Origin: Dioszegia crocea
Taxonomy: Eukaryota; Basidiomycota; Tremellomycetes; Tremellales; Bulleribasidiaceae
Direction: 5' to 3'
Assembly: GCA_001600615.1 (NCBI GenBank)
Contig: BCKK01000013.1
Coordinates: 46,956-67,948 of the forward strand
DNA length: 20,993 nucleotides
In this document: piece after piece, positions 10,589 to 19,550 of the stretch
Position numbering within the stretch: position 1 is the stretch's first letter
Layout: each line of letters begins with the position of its first letter
Position numbers and translations under genes: made by a program
Notes under the pieces: model-generated
What the model saw: only the letters and a program-made list of their open reading frames with translations
What the model was told of the DNA's origin: nothing
The model's database searches: none

Positions 10589-11678
10589 ATGGTGAGTTAT
10601 ACGCTTGATTACACAGGATGGGAGAGAGCTAGAGGCTGGAAGATGAGAGGAGGAGAATGAAATTTTAATGAGGGAGAACTATCGATTGGGAGGCGAGATG
10701 CTGCTTGGGTGTAGTTGCTGATATCTTAGGCGCCCACTACCAAGGAGAAGAAGGTCAGTACACCCTCCATGCGATCTACACCGAAGAGCACGATGTCGCT
10801 TGAGCGATGTGAAGGAATAGGCGTTGTCGGCGGATGCAAAGAAGGGATACAGGGATGGATTGGCTGGACTGGTGATGGGGAAATTTTGGCTGGTCAGCCG
10901 GGAGGCGGGATGATTGGGGAGGGCGGATATATGGAGAGGCGTCAAGCTCGGGCAAAAGGGAATACGGGAGCTATGGTTGGGTTGGGATGAAAAGACTGAG
11001 GCGGACCATAATGGACCCAACACTGTGAGATATTTCGCGCTCGTACTGATTCTATCAGGCCCCTCGTCAACGATCTGCCCTCCAGGATGTCGTCACCCGG
11101 GAATACACCATCCACCTCCACACCCGCATCCACGACCTTGCCTTCAAGAAGAGTAGGTTATGCCATTTTTTTCACACTAAACAACGCTGACCCTATCCAG
11201 AGGCTCCCAAAGCCATCAAGGCTGTCGTTGCCTTCGCTCAGAGCACCATGGGCGTCAAGGATGTTCGCGTAACCCCCTCCCTTAACCAAATGATCTGGTC
11301 TCGAGGTGTCAAGTCCCCACCCCGCCGCGTCCGTGTCAGGCTTGAGAGGAAGAGAAACGACGACGAGGGAGCCAAGGAGAAGCTGTATGTGGTGGCGAGC
11401 GTGGTTGAGGGTGTTACGAACTTCAAGGTGAGTTACTGTTCGGATGGTCTTGAGTCGGATTGAAGAGGGTCACGGCTTGGACTAGAGGGATGGTGGATGA
11501 AATTTGAGTGATTGGTGGATTCCAGATGGGAGCGGAATATCAGTGACGAATATTGTTTGGCAAGAGGAGGGGGAAGTTGGATCGGTCGATGTGCTTCAGA
11601 GGGAATCGATGATCTGCCAGAACATCTTGCTGACTTTATCAGGGTCTCCAGACCGTTGTCGTTGAGGGTGACGAGTAG
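10589..11678 (+). CDS. RPL31: 60S ribosomal protein eL31 (L31)
   Basis: Four exons join in phase: 10589-10591, 11059-11152, 11201-11427 and 11643-11678, giving 119 residues, a normal length for eL31. The first exon is just ATG, directly followed by GTGAGT. The mature start reads [17 protein letters not shown]. Diagnostic stretches are [11 protein letters not shown], the middle VWS/RGVK-type segment read here as [19 protein letters not shown], then [13 protein letters not shown] and [13 protein letters not shown]. eL31 sits on the large ribosomal subunit near the tunnel exit, and its role is structural. The first intron (467 nt) and third intron (215 nt) are far longer than the 34-76 nt introns of most nearby genes, as is common for fungal ribosomal protein genes, where they often carry regulatory signals. 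I looked for C/D-box snoRNA motifs in both and found no convincing pair. Confidence 0.95.
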
Positions 11679-12080
11679 ATCTATCCATCAACCACCGCGA
11701 TACGTAGGTAGCAATGGGCAATGGATGTTTCTTTCTTCAGACATGGTGCTTTGCGCGGATACATGTGGCTGGCGCTCCTGTTTGGGCTGGGGGCTTTGAC
11801 TTGTTGTCGGTGAAAATATCGACATGAGGCATTTCTGCTGTAAAGCTGCTGGGATTGCTGCTAGGATCGGATCGCTGCTGCTTGGGTGTAGAGCAATACT
11901 AGATCCTCAGCTCCATGCTTATACGTTATGCTGATACAGCCTCACCCATACGCCAAGGTGTCATAACCCCACTGCCACATGTTGATACAGCCTCGACACC
12001 CTACGGCCGTCACCTCTTTGCGACTCAGCGCCTTTTCGATTGAACGACAATACAGCTCAGGGTGAGGACTTGCCTTTTTT
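11679..12080. other. Intergenic region with short dispersed repeats
   Basis: No gene is supported. TGCTGCTTGGGTGTAG at 11876-11891 is an exact copy of 10699-10714 inside intron 1 of RPL31. TGATACAGCCTC occurs at 11932 and again at 11983, 51 nt apart. The right end marks the change from ordinary genes to repeat-rich, decayed DNA. Confidence 0.5.
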
Positions 12081-12133
12081 GGGTGATTGAGTTGCATTTG
12101 TGCTACGTAGTAATTACTTGGCTTTGCTACTAG
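12081..12133. repeat. Diverged copy of the 51-bp repeat found at the window end
   Basis: The sequence GGGTGATTGAGTTGCATTTG and what follows matches the units at 20910-20993 over about 50 bp, with roughly five or six mismatches by eye, mostly in the second half. It lies directly beyond the 3' end of the RecQ-like helicase remnant. It is a single copy here, whereas the window end shows the start of a tandem array. Confidence 0.85.
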
Positions 12134-12960
12134 TTGCCGCTCTCACCCCCGTCTACCATCCTGCTTCCCAAGTCTTCGCCCTCACTCTCACCAGTCCCGG
12201 CGACATCCTTCTCATCACGTACTCCGAAGCCATGCTCGGGACCGCCTTCTTCCCTCGGGCGCGGGCCCAGCAGCCACCCCTCCCCGCGTCCGTCCCGTAG
12301 ACTTCTGCACCTTGTCACCCGGGATGAACGCAATAAACTTCTCCCTGCTCGTCCACCCCTTCCTAGTATCTGTACTAGCTCGAAAAAGCTGTCGGGTGTA
12401 CCAATGACAGTAACGCGATGAACGTTTGCAATATTGATGCCGGCCGCCAAAGGAGTAGTCGCCTCGAGTACACTGTGCTCTGTCTCCTTGAATCGAACGA
12501 GTGCCGCCGTTCTGTCTGGGCGATTTGCGTGGTAGTAATCAAATCCGATGTGTGCGAGCTCGACGGCCATTTTCTCGAGCGTTTCTTTGTGTTGAACATA
12601 GACAAGAGTCTTGCCCTTGCCGGGATATTTGGCAAGTACATCGAGTAATAATTGAGATGGGAACTTGGGGCCGCAGGGGATGACGTCAAGCTTCATATTC
12701 GGTCGTAGAGGGGATGAATAGATGGTGAGGGAGGTCAGGTTATAGGTGGGATAAAGGGCGGGAGGGAGGGTAGCCGAAATGAACCTTTAGTTATCAGCTC
12801 GATACTGGACGCAGATTGGCATGGCTCACTGGCAATGTCCCGAATATCTTATTGCTGCGCCGATATGTCTGAGTGATTGATATTGGTGGCATCGACGACC
12901 TTAACACCCACCATAGATACTGCAAGTCGGCTACACTCTCAGCCGTACTTACTTTCATCT
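12130..12960 (-). pseudogene. RecQ-like DNA helicase remnant (C-terminal half)
   Basis: Read on the minus strand, helicase motifs appear in the expected order. They are YQSLRHIG and FISATLPP (motif III region, joined across a 45-nt intron at about 12787-12831), SSPLRPN, TLVYVQHKETLEKMA (motif IV), the degenerate ATTPLAAGIN (motif V) and VQILGRGGRAGR (motif VI). This is the superfamily 2 RecQ-type arrangement. After GGRAGR the natural continuation (REKFIAFIPGDKVQ) lies in another frame, so the C-terminus is shifted. No complete N-terminal motor domain is present. Upstream the DNA runs into PIF1-like sequence. RecQ-like helicase copies are typical of fungal subtelomeres, so that origin is possible here, as an inference. 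Confidence 0.72.
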
Positions 12961-14418
12961 ATGATGAGCGCCTTGATCTGTTCGCACCTCTAGGTGCTAG
13001 ACTTAGCCTTCATGGCAGTCTTGACCAGGGCATCCACCGCACCCTTGGCTATTCCAATGCATAACACGGCGTGTATCATATGGCCATCGGTCAGGCCGGC
13101 AGCGACCCCAGCTGGAGCAGTCCCTCGATCTGACCAGGGTAGAGCTGCTCGGGAAAGTCGAGCAAATGCTTGAGCAGGTGGGACTTGCCCGTACCTATTT
13201 CGATCAGCCAAATGCTTAAAGACAGATTAGAGTTGACTTACCTACACCACCCGTGATAAAGACGTTCTGGCCAGCGTCCACCAGCTCGAAGATAGCCCGC
13301 TTAGCCTTTGTCTTTAAGAAACGAGCTGCAAATGCTGCACCATCGTCCTGCTCTTCTTCCTCCTCCTCATCTCCATCATCCTCATCCTCTCCATCTCCTT
13401 CTTGATCCTCATCCCGTCCCCATCTCCATGTCCATCATCGTCCTCATTCTTCTCTTCGTCGCCTTCTTCCTCTTCGAAATTGATCCATGGGAACTCGTAG
13501 TCGGTACCAAGACCTGACTGTAACTCTTGTGTCAGACTCATATTGCCGTTGTCAACCCAGTCGACGTTCGAGGGCATTACCGTATGGAGAGCCAGAGTCT
13601 CCGCTGGATTCCAGCTACCCGGTCCCTTCAAAGCATCGCCGAAAGGGGTCTGAGCGGTAGCGTTAGTAGGGCTAGAGACGCGTCGATCTCGCTGGGATAG
13701 TCAGCGACTAATGATACACCGGCAGCGGAGACCAAACTTACAGATCGCCCTGCTTTCTCTCCGCAACCATCTCTTCTCGGCTTATGCACGCGACTCCCCC
13801 TCGAACATCATCCTATTCCCATCTACCTCCACGACTGCTGCGGTCGGCATAGCAGTTGTCCATATCACTGCTTCCTCCTCATCGTCCAAATTCTCATTCG
13901 GCTCTTCCTTTTCATCCTCCTCATCATCATCAGATGTGGGAGAGAATAAAGGGCTCTTATCCACCCTGATCCCTTCTTCATCCTCATCCTCTCATCATCG
14001 ACATCTTCGCCCTGATCCCCTGGCTCCTGAACCTCAAGCGTTTCTTCTTCTTCTTCTTCTTCTTCTTCTTCTTCTTCTTCTTCTTCTTCTTCTTCTGCTT
14101 TTTCTTCTTCTTCTTCTTCTTCTTCTTGATCCTTCTCCATATCCGCCAGAGTCATCCCGGGATACATCTCCGCAGTATCCGTAATCGTCGTATCCTATTT
14201 CTCATGCACCTCGACATTCCCCAATATCCTCATGACATCCTTGCATAGTTGTCTAGCGGTGGTCTGATGGAGAAAGACACAGCCAAGCAGGTGGCAGAGT
14301 GGCAGGAAGGAGTGAGCGAGGGGAGATGGAGCTGGATGATGATGCGGCTGTCTTTAGATTTGGTCAGAGCGAGAGCGAGGGTGATGTTTTGTATGATGCG
14401 TTGGGGCTCTAACAGCAT
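12961..14418 (-). pseudogene. PIF1-like DNA helicase remnant with acidic N-terminal region
   Basis: On the minus strand the chain reads: an acidic segment with a polyglutamate run, SWNPAETLALHT, another acidic run, then FLKTKAKRAIFELVDAGQNV and FITGGVGTGKSHLLK, a clear PIF1-type Walker A split by an intron near 13206-13241. After this the next conserved block (TAPAGVAAGLTDGHMIHA, GIAKGAVDALVKTAM) is in a different frame. It hits a TAG just before KALIIDE, the Walker B-like motif. Further frame changes occur in the acidic runs near 13400, 13800 and 13990. At least four lesions make an active product very unlikely. PIF1 helicases unwind DNA in replication and telomere upkeep and also occur inside Helitron elements, but no Rep domain is visible here. 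The boundary with the RecQ-like part is uncertain. Confidence 0.7.
14041..14127. repeat. TTC/GAA trinucleotide microsatellite
   Basis: About 28 near-perfect TTC units are interrupted once near 14096-14102. On the minus strand they encode the glutamate run of the PIF1-like remnant, and the plus strand gives a spurious Leu-rich ORF. Smaller TCC/TCA-rich acidic-coding tracts occur at 13341-13480 and 13875-13990. Such tracts favour slippage and may explain frame breaks in this remnant. Confidence 0.95.
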
Positions 14419-14456
14419 TCTTTGCTGCTACAACAGGTCTACTACAAAATGACCTG

Positions 14457-14650
14457 AAACGAGTTATTGCATACTCTACATGTTCACAAATGGGTTACCC
14501 ATTTATGGTGTTTCATTTGCGTCTTACGACTCCCTTCTACTCTACACCTGATTCGACTCAGAGCGATGACAAGTTATAGTAAAACTGCATAGGGTCTTCC
14601 CGTCTACCCACACGTAAACCGCATCTTCACGGCTAATTCATTCCACTGAG
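14457..14650 (-). pseudogene. rnl: Nuclear copy of mitochondrial large-subunit rRNA (rnl) fragment
   Basis: Read on the minus strand, this contains the universally conserved segment GTGAAGATGCGG, then GACGGGAAGACCCTATGCAG and TTTTACTATAACTTG. It continues with GGTGTAGAGTAGAAGGGAG and ATGAAACACCAT, in the order found in domain V of bacterial and mitochondrial 23S-type rRNA (the GACGGAAAGACCC region of E. coli 23S). Only a couple of hundred bases are present, far short of a full rRNA. The mitochondrial-like sequence directly abuts nad1 sequence in the other orientation. The left boundary is approximate. Confidence 0.85.
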
Positions 14651-14745
14651 ATACTATATGAGAGCAATGCAACGTCGTGTAGGTCCCAACAAAGTAGGTT
14701 ACTACGGAATCCTGCAACCATTCGCCGATGCCCTTAAACTAGTGG
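14651..14745 (+). pseudogene. nad1: Nuclear copy of mitochondrial nad1 fragment
   Basis: The plus-strand frame starting at 14658 reads [11 protein letters not shown], then [17 protein letters not shown]. This is the highly conserved quinone-site loop of NADH dehydrogenase subunit 1. After LKL the similarity fades (VESITS, then a stop at 14760), so about 30 residues are retained. Together with the adjoining rnl piece it marks a mitochondrial DNA insertion in the nuclear genome. It has no start context or splice signals of its own and is not expected to make a functional protein. Confidence 0.85.
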
Positions 14746-14846
14746 AAAGTATAACTAGTTAGGAAAAACGGACTTTCTATAGCTGGATCTATGCGCTCGA
14801 GAGTGTATATATATCCATTGATTCCAACCTGGATCTCTTCTTCATC

Positions 14847-14921
14847 CTCTGGAATGTAGCCTGAAGCGAAGACTCAGGTGAGTATGCATTCTCTGGAGTG
14901 TAGGTTAAAGCGGAAACTCAG
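14847..14921. repeat. Imperfect direct repeat, 31-bp units 44 bp apart
   Basis: CTCTGGAATGTAGCCTGAAG and the next 11 bases at 14847-14877 recur with about six changes at 14891-14921. It lies just right of the mitochondrial insertion. Its role is unknown. Confidence 0.6.
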
Positions 14922-15032
14922 AATCTACGGAAATCCAACTCATAGTCCAAAGAAGACTGAAGTTGGCGAGAATGTTGCCGTTGCCAATGACACCGAAGCG
15001 GCTTTGGTCAGATATGGGGTTCATATGGGCTG

Positions 15033-15532
15033 TCATTCGAACAGACAAGGCATCATTGTCTGTTTCGATCTGACAAGCCTCGGATTGAAAGCTGAAAGGA
15101 GAGTCCGGCCGACTCTGGAGGATGTCGGACATAGCATGAGACCGAGCTCGTAGTCCAAAAATATTGGATCACGAGCATCGTAAGGGTTCAGATCGTCGAG
15201 GCTTTGGTTGCAGACGGGGTGCGCGAGAGCGGCTCGGATGCTACTTTGCGCCCAGATTGCGTTTGATATGCCATCGTTCAGTTTGTCATCGAGCTTGATT
15301 TGGTTGGCATCTGACGGAGGGGGGAATTTCAGAAATTTCGGCACGCGGACCTCCCTTGATAGTGCGATCAATTCTGCTTGGGTTTTGCTCAAGGGCTTAT
15401 GATGGTTGGAAAATTGCATACGCTTTTTCCAGGTAGTGAAGTCGGTGTCACAGGCCGCCCGTAATTCCGGTTGTAGACGATCGATAGAGGCATCAATAAA
15501 TAACACATCGCGGGCTCTGTGGTGGTATTTTA
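15033..15532 (-). CDS. Unrecognised ORF, probably partial or a remnant
   Basis: An open frame of roughly 160-165 codons ends at a TGA at 15033-15035. It has balanced, protein-like composition (for example DTDFTTWKKRMQFSNHHKPL and LNPYDARDPIFLDYELGLML) and no obvious membrane segment. No ATG opens the frame before the Met near 15416. A CACAG acceptor-like site at about 15518-15522 suggests that a 5' exon lies upstream or has been lost. The sequence between it and the end of the second fucosyltransferase-like gene (15533-15845) has a short stretch reading LAVRIGINPDLILVFDRCG that might belong to it, but I found no splice chain. I recognise no family. Confidence 0.35.
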
Positions 15533-15845
15533 TTCAACTGGCTTTGTTGCTGAACCCATGAGCGTCGAAACCAAGTCTAGATCAGATAGGCTCTGAAGCG
15601 CAGTTTCGAACAATGCCACAGCGGTCGAAGACGAGGATCAGATCTGGATTTATGCCAATTCTAACGGCAAGAGAAGTGGATAGTGGACAATAATGTATAA
15701 GCGCTACTTCCATTGCTTACTTTACTCCAGTTGCGTTCCCAAGCTGCTCATTAAGCTCATAGAAAAGGGTGAAACCATACACGGGAAAAATGAGCAGATT
15801 TGAAAGGGCGTATGCACAAAGGATAATGCACTTGTGTCTCCCACG

Positions 15846-17694
15846 TTACCTTAGTGGAATGGTCCGCGGAGGTACGGAAACCACTGCTGGCCACTCCCAC
15901 TGCCACCCCTCGGGAACGTGATGATCGGGAGTTAATAGGAGGGCGAGACCTCCTTGCCAATCGCGCACCCGCCGACTGCTCAGGACGCTCACTGGGGACA
16001 TCAGCTTGACGCACATTCTCAGAAAAAATCTCTGTCGATAATAGCTGACATACTCGTGGAAATGTATGGACCTACGAAAGCCATTGACCGGGACTGCACC
16101 ACACAGTCAAGTATTGTTGGCATCCTGCGGCTCTGTCAGCGCCATTGCACTGAAGTCCATAGAAGCCATACCATCAATTACTTACCACTGGCCGTACCGT
16201 TCGCTTGTCTTCATAGTCGCATGATCGAGAACGATCCAGCCAATATCGAATAGTGGCGCTCTGAGCAAGTCAGCAGGTTCAGCATTCCCTTGTCAACCTG
16301 CTTACAGCCATTCGGGATCCTGCTCATCTGTCGTGACTAGGATGTGCTTCAAATCCAGGTCAAGCTCTGCTTTGGCCTGCTGAAGTAGGGTCCATGCAGC
16401 GTGAGCGTATACACGTCGATCGATATCTTTCCAGTGCTCGAAAAAGTCTACGACCATCAGTAGTGAAGAATGTCAGTGAGACATACCGCCTCGCCGGATA
16501 TGAACAGCCATATACTACGGTTTGAGCTTGGTATAATCTGGCGACGAGCTACACACCTTGGGCGGGTCATCCTTTGACCACCCGAGATGCTCAGCTAGCC
16601 AGTCTGCGGCGAAGGTTTCCAAACGCGGCTGCCAACGCAAAAATCGCCCGGCCAGGGCCCAGGCAGACGTTAAGCAATCAGAGTCCGCATATTCCGCTGC
16701 CATATGCTCGTGCTTACTACTATCGACCAGCAGAGGAAAAGTGGTATCGATACAAGCAAGTCGTTGCCCTGGATGACGGTCATTCGGCTCTGTGGCTATC
16801 GTTTCGGAGTTGAGGAGTTCGGCGACGAGCGGCAGGGCGGTCCTCCAGGGACCAGTGTGTCCCTGATATAGTGATTTGGGAACGGGGAACAAGTGTACAT
16901 CTAATTGGTCAAGATCCAGCTCTGAAGCCAGGAAAGCTTGGAGAAATTCGCAAATAAAAACGCACCTACATCCCCCAGTCCATCTGCAGCTTCAAAACCT
17001 GGCCTGGACATATCCCATGACCCCCACAAAGTCCAGCAATGAAGCGTTTCGTTGCTTCGCTTCTCGGATGGGACATTGCGCATCGCCGGACGGATGTCGC
17101 CCGCATCCTTCAATTCGATCGCTTCAATTATAGGCAGGTTCACCTGGCGGGACAGACCTGTGAGATCGAAAAGGTCGCTCACAGCGATGTCGTGATCTGC
17201 AAAGGGCAGCGGCAGTGCATCGCGGGAGAAAGATGGAAGTATCGGTACTCTGCCGCTTAGAAGTCCGAGAAGAATTACTGCACGTCAGTGAAAGATTTCT
17301 GAGGCGCAGCATCGCGATACGATGACTGACGATTACACATTTCCATAAACTGGTTGTTGAACCTGCCATCAGCGACGGTCAGAGACAAGTAGACTTACCC
17401 CCAAATGTACCATGTCGTGACATACAAGTGCGAGTCCAGCAGGCGGTCCGTCAGATGGCCTTCAGACTTCGCCGGGATCGGCAGCAGCGCCCCCTCGCTC
17501 GCCTTGCTTGGGCGACTTCCCCTTCTCAGACAGTCCCACACATGACTGGCATCCGCACGACTGCACTCTTCCATCCAGCTGGCTGCCCCCAAAATTGCTT
17601 GAATCTGATTAAACCATTGTCTGCTGTACCAAAGCAGCAGAAGATTGACTGCCACGATGACGCAAAGTACACCGGCTCGTATGTTCCACCGCAT
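15846..17694 (-). CDS. O-fucosyltransferase-like type II membrane protein, copy 2, intact
   Basis: Nine exons join in phase: 17399-17694, 17337-17362, 16966-17277, 16557-16900, 16487-16514, 16306-16447, 16186-16260, 16054-16124 and 15846-15991, giving 479 residues with no internal stop. A short basic start is followed by one membrane segment (GVLCVIVAVNLLLLWY, about 8-23), so the rest is probably in the Golgi or ER lumen. Landmarks match copy 1: LLGLLSGRVPILP, LFDLTGL, LHCWTLW, MAVHIRRGD (about 328-336), HILVTTDEQDPEWL and an ending STMSVLSSRRVRDW. HxRRGD is the sugar-nucleotide-binding signature of the O-FucT/fucosyltransferase superfamily. Exons 5, 7 and 8 have the same lengths (28, 75 and 71 nt) as in copy 1, and all eight intron phases are the same. 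The fucose donor and any protein or glycan target are inferred from the family only. The second donor (GTAATC, 17336) is weak but is the only one that keeps the frame. Confidence 0.85.
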
Positions 17695-17985
17695 CGGATC
17701 GGTTCGCCAAACGCGGCCTCAGAGATGTGCGGGCTTGCAGACGTGAGTGGTTTGATGTATGTCTCATGAGATGAATTCGGGGTGGCTGTGGCTGTGTGCG
17801 GCTGAGTAAGTTTCAATTGTGGCAGATTTCGCATTAGCGAGCTCAGATTCAGGGTCGACCGAAACAAAAAGCTTAACCTGAAAATAGCTTCTTTGGGCAA
17901 CTCCGACAGGATGCGAAGAGATGCGAAGTTGGCTCTCCCAATCCACCGATCGCCGAGGATCGCTTTAAGCTGACCTCTATCTTAG
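17695..17985. other. Divergent intergenic region
   Basis: This lies between the start of fucosyltransferase-like copy 2 (minus) and the first supported exon of the plus-strand gene to the right. It should hold the promoter of copy 2. The missing first exon of the plus-strand gene may also be here; an ATG at 17912 opens 20 codons but has no good donor. Confidence 0.35.
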
Positions 17986-18728
17986 ATTGGGGACTCGACG
18001 GGACGTTGGCCACGACAGTCAGGACGCCGGTGGCTTCGGTGCCTTCGGCCCTGAGCCTCAAACTCCTGGTCACCCGTAAGTCTTTCCGTGATGAGGACTT
18101 GCTCTTCATGACTCGCGCTGACAGGTCAGGTCCTCCGTCGTTGGCGGTACACCGGCGGGATGGCTCCGTCTGGCGGTCAGATGTCGAGGGATTCGAGGTC
18201 TGCTCTGCTCCCCTGGTATCATTGTGCCATTGACTGATACTTCAGGGTTGGCAGCTCTTACCCATCTGCTACCCAGTACACCGAGCCCGATGACGCTCTT
18301 GCCGACATGCTCGGTAAGATCCTGACCATCAACACGACCGCTTCCTCCCCTTACGAGGCAACGAAGATGGTCGCCGTGGCTAAACCCATTTACCGGGGTT
18401 ATGGTCTGGATGCTTTAGGAGAGGAGACTCTGAAGGCGATAGCAGAGGTAAGTCAGCTTAGGATACTGGCTGAAAATAGGAATCTGTTGTCGTCCAGAAC
18501 TTGACCATGATGACCCAGTCCTTGAAGAAGGAGCAAACCCTGGCACTACTTATTCGGAATATCGAGGCTATGGACGCCAAGCTCTGCCCCAGCAAGGCCG
18601 TCAATCAGGAAGTGCGTGTTGCCTGATTCGCATTCTGGCTGATTCACCAGGCGATGTTTGCAGCTGTGCGGCACGAAATCCGAGAGTTGAAGAACTATAC
18701 CTGGTTCCGGGCTCCATTTTGCCGGTAG
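17986..18728 (+). CDS. Unrecognised multi-exon gene, 5' end not found
   Basis: Five segments keep one frame across ordinary splice sites: 17986-18075, 18125-18197, 18246-18447, 18498-18611 and 18651-18728, ending at TAG. The first ATG within them is at 18160 (MAPSGGQMSRDSR), giving 143 residues if translation starts there. Otherwise an upstream exon is needed, because the frame is open back to an acceptor at 17985. The central part (ALADMLGKILTIN, AVAKPIYRGYGLDALGEETL, LTMMTQSLKKEQTLALLIRN, EIRELKNYTWFRAPF) looks like an amphipathic helical domain. There is no membrane segment or signal peptide. Coherent phases over four introns argue for a real gene, but I do not recognise it. Beyond the TAG the frame stays open for about 50 codons, so a longer product through another splice choice is possible. 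Confidence 0.5.
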
Positions 18729-19550
18729 ATTCTGGTTGGTGTGTCGCGCAGGCCTAAGGCTGTGTTAGGCGACCTGCATAGTTATCAGCGGCGGCTTAGT
18801 GGAGACGAAGCGCCCTGGCGTGACGAAAGTGATGCAAGAGGGGCTCAAGCGTGCCAGAAGCTTGGGTGGCCAAGGTAAGTCGACTCTAGTCTACCACTGA
18901 CTCCAAGTTTCAGAAGGCCATGCGGGGTCTGGACGTGAGCGAGGCCTCTGTCCGCGAGATTACACAAAAGCAGCACTACTTCATAGCGATCCGACACAGT
19001 TCACATCGAATATAAAATCAAAACTGCTATGATGGTGAGTCCGGTCATGGATCCGTTGCCCTGCTCAATATCATTCTTCCCGTACCATGCTCAAGAAACC
19101 CCCCTTTCCTGCTTCTCCGCTCTACATACCGCTCCGCCACGTCAGCGGATTGCCGTCTCTCCCCCAATCCACCTCCATATTCCCTTTCCTTACCCCGACA
19201 AGAGCCCTACTTTCATCTCCCTACTGTACAACTCCCTGCTCTCTGCGTCACAAGTTCCACACCTCATCCAAATATGTTCTCCTGCTCTTGCTCTTGCTCT
19301 CGTCCTCATCCTCACTCAGCTTGTTCCACCTCCATGGTATCTTTGACGAACTCAGCTGATGCCCAGGTCACAAAATTCACAGAAAACCATGGTTTCGCCA
19401 AAAATAACAAACTTCTGCATGCCGTGGAAAAATACATGACGGCAAGCAATCGAAGTTTAAGGTCCCAATTTGCGTGAATCGCTTCCCCGCTGCCCGACAA
19501 GAGCTGATGACATAGGTTAATGAAGACCGAGTTCCTATTCAAGGACAGCC
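18729..19550. other. Region with unassigned exon-like fragments
   Basis: A donor at about 18877 and an acceptor at 18914 flank plus-strand frames reading EAWVAK and KAMRGLDVSEASVREITQK, which could be a 3' exon of the preceding gene. At 19366-19477, after a CCCAG acceptor-like site, the frame reads VTKFTENHGFAKNNKLLHAV and EKYMTASNRSLRSQFA before TGA, which looks like coding sequence with no visible partner. The 19080-19340 stretch is pyrimidine-rich low complexity (CTC/TTG runs). I assign no gene. Confidence 0.35.

Noticed and set aside
10769..11023. ORFs on both strands inside RPL31 intron 1
   Set aside because: They lie wholly within the 467-nt intron, have low-complexity content and match no family known to me.
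11428..11642. Possible C/D-box snoRNA in RPL31 intron 3
   Set aside because: A CGATGATC and a CTGA occur, but they are only about 25 nt apart and no terminal stem or second box pair is evident.
12134..12421. Plus-strand ORF over the RecQ-like remnant
   Set aside because: It is a shadow of the minus-strand frame that carries ordered helicase motifs.
13711..14184. Plus-strand ORF rich in Ser and Leu runs
   Set aside because: It is the antisense of the GAA/TTC tract and of the acidic coding region of the helicase remnant; its composition is a repeat artefact.
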